Positions 59,591-64,000 of a stretch of 64,000 nucleotides of DNA are shown here, piece by piece (positions within the stretch are counted from its first letter, which is position 1; each line of letters opens with the position of its first letter). The stretch comes from Nocardia sp. NBC_01327 (GTDB lineage: Bacteria > Actinomycetota > Actinomycetes > Mycobacteriales > Mycobacteriaceae). Made by a program: the position numbers and the translations under genes. The notes under the pieces are model-generated. The model ran no database searches, was not told where the DNA came from, and saw only the letters and a list, made by a program, of their open reading frames with translations. The stretch lies in contig NZ_CP108383.1 in assembly GCF_035958815.1 (NCBI RefSeq), forward strand, positions 2,046,001-2,110,000, in the 5' to 3' direction.

Positions 59591-59947
59591 ACACGTCTCC
59601 TACCTCAGCCACCCGCAGGTGTTCCATGGGTAGGGACTGTTGGCGGCCACCGTGCCGCGGTTGTTCCGAATCGCCGGATTCATTCCGGATCGATCGGAGC
59701 GGCGAGCCCCACCGCCGCATCGGTGACCAGGATAGTCAACGTGTGTGCGATTGCGCGCATCGATGACCTGAGGGAGGCGCGCGACGCGTGTCACATTGCT
59801 TGACTGAAAAATTGGTCAGGATTACGTTGTGGGAGTCCGCTGGGCGGCCGTGATGTGCGCACGGTTGCGGGACCAGCGGATCTATCAGCTTTTGGCGCGC
59901 GGAAAGTAGGGAGTCCTGGCCCGAAGCCCCATACGAGGAGTGATGTG
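59591..59947. other. Non-coding divergent region, FluC pair / agmatine deiminase
   Basis: 357 bases without a gene. The left half should contain the FluC promoter (minus strand); I see no consensus elements or fluoride-riboswitch core there. The right half holds a good plus-strand promoter at 59800-59828 and an A/T-richer patch around 59795-59830. ACGAGGAG near 59932-59939 is the ribosome site of the next gene. Confidence 0.5.
59800..59828 (+). promoter_or_regulatory. Near-consensus promoter for the agmatine deiminase gene
   Basis: -35 TTGACT (59800-59805), a spacer of exactly 17 bases and -10 TACGTT (59823-59828) match the housekeeping-sigma pattern (TTGACA, TANNNT). It lies about 120 bases before the ATG at 59948. 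A TGAC/GTCA dyad overlaps the -35 and spacer (59801-59818), where a repressor could bind. Confidence 0.6.
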
Positions 59948-61069
59948 ATGCGACGACGCCAGTTCATGCGGACGAGTGCGGTGACCATGGGTGGGCTACT
60001 GGCCGCGGCCTGTGACGGCCCGATCTCGTCCTGGTTCGGTGATTCCTCGACCACGGCGGACGATGGGCGTTCCTGGGTGATGCCCGATGAGGGGGAGCCG
60101 CACAAGCGCACCTGGATGGCGTTCGGGGCCAGTGAAAGGATCTGGGGCGCACAGCTTCTGCCGCAGGTGCGCGCGGATCTGGCCACCATTGCCACGACCA
60201 TCGCCCGATTCGAGCCGGTGTCGATGCTGGTGCGCCCGGGTGAGCTGGATCTGGCGCGGGGCATGGTCGGCCCGAACGTCGAGCTGATCGCGACCGAGAT
60301 CGACGATCTGTGGATGCGCGATACCGGTCCGGTGTTCGTCAGGGGCAATGGCACCAGGGCCGGGGTGGACTTCAACTTCAACGGGTGGGGCGGTAAGCAG
60401 GAACACCGGAAGGATGCCAAGGTCGCCGGGTTCGTCGCCGGGCGCGCGGGTGTCGAAACCGTGCATACCGATCTGGTGCTCGAAGGCGGCGGTCTCGAAG
60501 TCGACGGACAGGGCACCGCGCTCATCACCGAATCGTGCGTGCTCAACAACAATCGCAATCGCGGGTGGAAGAAGTCCGATGTCGAGGCCGAGCTGGACCA
60601 CCTGCTGGGCATCAAGAAGGTGATCTGGCTGCCGGGCATTGCCGGGCACGACATCACCGACGGCCATACCGATTTCTATGCCCGATTCGCCGGGCCCGGC
60701 GTGGTTGTCGCGGGCCTGGATACCGATCCGGATTCCTTCGATTACGACGTCACTCGCCGCCATCTCGACATTCTGCATTCGGCCACCGATGCGGCGGGTC
60801 GCTCGCTGCGGGTCGAAACTCTCGAAGCGCCTACGGAACTGCGGGCCCGCGGGGCCGGTGACGATTTCGCGGCGGGCTACATCAACTTCTATGTGTGCAA
60901 TGGCGCGGTCATCGCCCCCGAATTCGGGGATGCGGACACCGATTCGGCCGCCGAGGCGACGCTGACGCGGTTGTTCCCGGATCGGCAGGTCGTGCAGATC
61001 AATATCGATGCCATCGCGGAGGGCGGTGGCGGCATTCACTGCACCACCCAGCAGGAGCCTGCCGCCTAG
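59948..61069 (+). CDS. Agmatine deiminase family protein, predicted Tat lipoprotein
   Basis: A 373-residue peptidylarginine-deiminase-fold (PAD_porph/AguA) enzyme that hydrolyses the guanidino group of agmatine to N-carbamoylputrescine and ammonia, or a related guanidine. Catalytic residues appear in DDLWMRDTGPVFVRG near 115, EGGGLEVDG near 180, the His/Asp of ITDGHTDFYARF near 238, and the nucleophile Cys in EGGGGIHCTTQQ near 366. The N-terminus is unusual: MRRRQFMRTSAVTMGGLLAA followed by ACDGP combines twin arginines with a lipobox (LAAAC), predicting export and surface anchoring. The gene has its own promoter. Confidence 0.87.
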   Translation: MRRRQFMRTSAVTMGGLLAAACDGPISSWFGDSSTTADDGRSWVMPDEGEPHKRTWMAFGASERIWGAQLLPQVRADLATIATTIARFEPVSMLVRPGELDLARGMVGPNVELIATEIDDLWMRDTGPVFVRGNGTRAGVDFNFNGWGGKQEHRKDAKVAGFVAGRAGVETVHTDLVLEGGGLEVDGQGTALITESCVLNNNRNRGWKKSDVEAELDHLLGIKKVIWLPGIAGHDITDGHTDFYARFAGPGVVVAGLDTDPDSFDYDVTRRHLDILHSATDAAGRSLRVETLEAPTELRARGAGDDFAAGYINFYVCNGAVIAPEFGDADTDSAAEATLTRLFPDRQVVQINIDAIAEGGGGIHCTTQQEPAA

Positions 61070-61097
61070 TGATGCTCGGGCGTCACCCGGCTGTCGA

Positions 61098-62294
61098 CTA
61101 CCGCGACGGGGTGGTGAGCAGCCGGGTGGCGCGCAGGGCCAGATAGAGCTCCGCGGTCTGCTTGGGATCGGTGTAATCGCGCCCGGTGAGTTCCTGGATG
61201 CGGCGCAGCCGATGGTGAATGGTGTTGCGGTGGTAGTGCAGCCGGGCCGCGACGGCGGTGCTCGAACCATTGCATTCGAACCACATGTCCAGGGTGTCGA
61301 GCAGGGTGGCTCGTTCCTGCGGATCGGGTAGATCGAGAACGGGCCCCAGAATGTGCTGGGCCAGTTCCTGTCCGGCATTCGGGGCGTGCGCGATGAACAG
61401 TGGGATGGCCGTATCACCGTAGGTGGTGACCGCGACGGCGCCGGGTTCGGTGCAGTGGCAGGCCAATTCGGCTTCGCGGAGCGCGGCGACGGCCTCGGCG
61501 GGCGTGGTGAAGGGGCGGCTCAGGCCGATGCGACCGGTGGCGGACGCGCGCAGCAGGGCGGGCAGTGCGGCGACCGAGCGGGCGGCGGTGAGGCTGAGCA
61601 GGCCGATCTGGGTGTCCAGCTCGGTGAGCCAGATGGAGTTGATATACCTTGCGGCCAAATGGGTTTCGATGCCCTCGAGCGCGCAGACGCCCCGGGTCGC
61701 GAGCTCCGCGCTGACCACCACGAAGGTTCCGGACTGCGGAAGTTGCAGGTGGCGCGCGACTTCCCACAGTGCGTTGCTGTCGATATTGCCGTCCAGCAGG
61801 GAGCGCAGCATCAGCCGCCGCTCCTCGCGGTCGCGGCGTGCGCGGTCGGCGACATGCCCGCTGTAGGCCTCGGCGGCCGCGCTGGAGTACTCGTCGATGA
61901 TCTTCCACACCTCGGAGGCCAGGTGCGGCAACGATTCTCGCGACCCCTCGCCCACCTCGTCGAGTAGCCGGTCCCAGATGAGCCGCCCGCACAGCCGGTA
62001 GGCGTGCAGCAGTGCGGCCAGCGGCACGCCCTGTTCGGCCTTGAGTCGTCCGGCCGCCGCGGCGGCGGTCAGCGAGACGTGCCCGGATCCGGCCAGCTGG
62101 GTGAGCACCGAGGCGACATTGTCACGCACCGAATTCGTGAGTTGGTCGTCGGTGAGCTGGGTGGCTTCGGCGTAGGCGTGATCCCCGGCGCGAATGTGCA
62201 CAACCAGATCGGCGGTGAGCTCCTCCAGCCGGGCGAGCAGGCGCTGCGCGAGCACAGTCGAATGGTCCAGTTCAGGGCGGATCGCAACCGACAT
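61098..62294 (-). CDS. PucR/CdaR-family transcriptional regulator
   Basis: A 398-residue regulator. The N-terminal half (about 20-170) is a helical RsbT-co-antagonist-like domain (LLHAYRLCGRLIWDRLLDEV). The middle is a degenerate GGDEF-like domain, and the C-terminal PucR helix-turn-helix reads LDTLDMWFECNGSSTAVAAR then LHYHRNTIHHRLRRIQELTG near 345. Such regulators often govern purine, amine or alcohol catabolism. It converges with the agmatine deiminase gene (28 bases) and is divergent from the GMC oxidoreductase, with a perfect 14-bp palindrome between, so the GMC gene is its probable target. Confidence 0.88.
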   Translation of the reverse strand: MSVAIRPELDHSTVLAQRLLARLEELTADLVVHIRAGDHAYAEATQLTDDQLTNSVRDNVASVLTQLAGSGHVSLTAAAAAGRLKAEQGVPLAALLHAYRLCGRLIWDRLLDEVGEGSRESLPHLASEVWKIIDEYSSAAAEAYSGHVADRARRDREERRLMLRSLLDGNIDSNALWEVARHLQLPQSGTFVVVSAELATRGVCALEGIETHLAARYINSIWLTELDTQIGLLSLTAARSVAALPALLRASATGRIGLSRPFTTPAEAVAALREAELACHCTEPGAVAVTTYGDTAIPLFIAHAPNAGQELAQHILGPVLDLPDPQERATLLDTLDMWFECNGSSTAVAARLHYHRNTIHHRLRRIQELTGRDYTDPKQTAELYLALRATRLLTTPSR

Positions 62295-62329
62295 GGGCTG
62301 ATTTTAGTCGCCGGGTGGTCGATTCGGGT

Positions 62330-62343
62330 TGTGCTCGAGCACA
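62330..62343. promoter_or_regulatory. Perfect 14-bp palindrome between PucR and GMC genes
   Basis: TGTGCTCGAGCACA lies 36 bases from the PucR start and 130 bases from the GMC start. It is the only strong dyad in the 178-base divergent gap and a likely operator. Its half-site TGTGCT is the same as that of the palindrome before the P450 gene (35032-35044), with a different centre. Confidence 0.5.
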
Positions 62344-62472
62344 GTCGCACGCCCGGCTATTGGAAACTCGCGCCCATGGTGGCGGGCGGTCCCCGAGCGG
62401 CACCATCGAATTCGGTAGTGACCCAGGCCACAGTGTCGCCCGGGGCATCGGAGCGAGGAAAGAAGTTCGAGC

Positions 62473-64000
62473 ATGTACGACTACGTTGTCGTCGGAGCCG
62501 GATCCGCCGGGTCGGTGCTGGCCGCGAGATTGTCCGAGAACCCCGATGTCACCGTGGCGCTGATCGAGGCGGGCGGCGCCGATACCGCCGACGAGATCCA
62601 TATCCCCGCCGCCTTCGGCTCCCTGTTCAAGAGCCGCTGGGACTGGGATCTCGATACCGAACCGGAGCCGGGACTGCTCGGCCGGCGCGCGTATCTGCCG
62701 CGCGGCAAGATGCTCGGCGGCTCCAGCTCGATGAACGCCATGATCTACATTCGCGGCAATCGAGCCGACTACGACGAGTGGGCCGCCGGCGGTGCGCAGG
62801 GCTGGGGGTACCAGGATGTGCTGCCGTATTTCCAAGTGGCCGAGGACAATGAGCGCGGCAAGGACGCCTATCACGGTGTCGGCGGACCGCTGACGGTGGC
62901 GGAGGGGCGCTCGCTCAATCCGCTCGGCGACGCCTTCCTGGAGGCCGCCGAGCAGGCGGGGTATCAGCGCAATGACGATTTCAACGGCGCTACTCAGCTG
63001 GGTGTCGGCCGCTATCAGGTGACGCAGCGAAACGGCATGCGGTGCAGTGCCGCCGTGGCCTATCTGCACCCCGCCGCCACCCGGCCGAATCTCACGGTCA
63101 TTACGGATGCGCTGGCGCACAAGGTGATTCTCGACGGCGGCCGGGCGGTGGGCGTGCAGATCAGCCGTGGTGCGGAGCTGGAGGAGATTCGCGCCGAACG
63201 TGAGGTGGTGCTGGCGGCCGGCGCGTACGGGACGCCTCAGCTATTGCTGCTGTCGGGCGTCGGACCCGCGGATCAATTGCTGCCCTTGCAGATCGAGGTG
63301 CAGCACGAGCTTCCGGTGGGCGAGGGGTTGCAGGACCACCTGATGGTCATGCTGAACTACCTCACCGAGCAGGAATCGCTGATGACCGCGCTGACGCCGG
63401 AGAATCTGGCGCTGCTGCAGGGCGAGGGGCGGGGGCCGCTGACCTCCAATGTCGGTGAGGCGGGCGGATTCTTCGAGAGCAGAGCCGGTCTTTCGGGCCC
63501 GGATGTGCAGTTCCACCAGGCGCCGGTGCTGTTCTACGAGGAGGGCCTCGGGGCGGCGGTCGCGCACGGGTTCGCTATCGGCTCCTGTGTGCTGAAGCCG
63601 ACCAGCCGCGGCCGGGTGACGCTGCGTTCGGCCGCGCCGGATACCGCGCCGCGCATTCTGCACAACTATCTCGCCACCGAGGCGGATCGGGCCAGCCTGC
63701 TGGCGGGATTGCGGATCGGACTCGATATCGCGAGCCAGCCGGCGCTGCGGGCCGTGCGCACCGGAGATTTCACTGTGCCGGAAGGTGATTCGGACGCGGA
63801 GTTGCTGACCTACGCGCAGCGCACCGCGCAGACCCTCTATCACCCGACCTCCTCGTGCGCCATCGGGTCGGTGGTGGACAGCCGGCTGCGGGTGCTCGGC
63901 CTCGACGGCCTGCGGATCGCCGACGCCTCGGTCATGCCCAGCGTGACCCGGGGCAATACCAATGCGCCCACCATCATGATCGCGGAGAAGGCCGCCGCGA
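62473..64000 (+). CDS. GMC-family FAD oxidoreductase (choline-dehydrogenase-like), 3' end cut
   Basis: At least 509 residues, probably only a few short of complete. The FAD site is [20 protein letters not shown] near residue 5; GMC signatures are [19 protein letters not shown] near 80 and [16 protein letters not shown] near 245. The catalytic pair is His in [13 protein letters not shown] near 458 and Asn in [17 protein letters not shown] near 497. GAGGAAAG precedes the ATG. It oxidises an alcohol, such as choline or an alkanol, to the aldehyde. Control by the divergent PucR regulator is likely. Confidence 0.9.
   Translation, partial: MYDYVVVGAGSAGSVLAARLSENPDVTVALIEAGGADTADEIHIPAAFGSLFKSRWDWDLDTEPEPGLLGRRAYLPRGKMLGGSSSMNAMIYIRGNRADYDEWAAGGAQGWGYQDVLPYFQVAEDNERGKDAYHGVGGPLTVAEGRSLNPLGDAFLEAAEQAGYQRNDDFNGATQLGVGRYQVTQRNGMRCSAAVAYLHPAATRPNLTVITDALAHKVILDGGRAVGVQISRGAELEEIRAEREVVLAAGAYGTPQLLLLSGVGPADQLLPLQIEVQHELPVGEGLQDHLMVMLNYLTEQESLMTALTPENLALLQGEGRGPLTSNVGEAGGFFESRAGLSGPDVQFHQAPVLFYEEGLGAAVAHGFAIGSCVLKPTSRGRVTLRSAAPDTAPRILHNYLATEADRASLLAGLRIGLDIASQPALRAVRTGDFTVPEGDSDAELLTYAQRTAQTLYHPTSSCAIGSVVDSRLRVLGLDGLRIADASVMPSVTRGNTNAPTIMIAEKAAA

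Noticed and set aside
59591..59720. Fluoride riboswitch upstream of the FluC pair
   Set aside because: On the minus strand I find GGCGATTCGGAAC and CAGTCCCTACC, but not the conserved GGNGATGGNNTTCCNCC core with its partner CTGATG-type stretch. A covariance-model search could settle it.
1..64000. Mobile elements, CRISPR arrays, tRNA or rRNA genes
   Set aside because: Reading both strands I saw no transposase or integrase motif, no regularly spaced repeats and no tRNA-like cloverleaf; a dedicated tRNA scan was not possible here.

Overview
The window is a high-GC (roughly two-thirds G+C) actinobacterial chromosome segment, most likely Nocardia or a close mycolic-acid-bearing relative. This is inferred from PapA-type acyltransferases, an EthA-like Baeyer-Villiger monooxygenase, an EphG-like epoxide hydrolase, an F420-type oxidoreductase, an oleate hydratase, a baeRF protein and a reducing type I PKS, with frequent GTG/TTG starts and 1-4 base start/stop overlaps. 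I recognise 56 coding regions. The first and last run off the window. I saw no tRNA, rRNA, CRISPR array or transposase.

Layout. 0-2 kb: start of a secreted alpha/beta hydrolase, a small unknown protein and a secreted Gly/Ala/Ser repeat protein. 1.8-7.8 kb: a lipid unit of PapA-like acyltransferase, glycosyltransferase, DrrA/DrrB-like ABC exporter and a second PapA-like protein. 7.8-10.3 kb: secreted lipase plus a Tat-exported glycosidase-like protein behind a long inverted repeat. 10.3-14 kb: PadR regulator, AurF-like diiron oxygenase, EthA-like monooxygenase. 14.4-19 kb: an XRE regulator overlapping an aminotransferase and an alanine-dehydrogenase-like protein, followed by a class V PLP enzyme. 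19-30.6 kb: mostly metabolic and secreted enzymes (S1 protease, carboxylesterase, ROK regulator, M20 peptidase with a YfcC-type carrier, GH1 glucosidase, LLM oxidoreductase, dienelactone hydrolase, sterol desaturase-like hydroxylase). 30.6-32.8 kb: a GntR-MFS operon carrying an internal tandem duplication. 33-43 kb: thioesterase, P450 with epoxide hydrolase, MDR reductase with TetR and DJ-1/PfpI, LysR, oleate hydratase with an acyl-CoA dehydrogenase-type enzyme and TetR, and a baeRF protein. 43-49 kb: amidase with NCS1 permease, then two SDRs with an alpha/beta hydrolase.

49-58.5 kb is the most interesting part. A GNAT protein, a 2116-residue reducing PKS with no visible release domain and an alpha-oxoamine synthase overlapping it by 4 bases lie in line on the minus strand, followed by a PAP2 membrane protein. 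The PKS/oxoamine-synthase pairing matches the chain-release logic known for fungal sphinganine-analogue toxins, so the likely product is a long-chain amino-ketone lipid (inference).

58.7-64 kb: a CrcB/FluC pair, a predicted Tat lipoprotein agmatine deiminase, a PucR-type regulator and a divergent GMC oxidoreductase that is cut by the window end.
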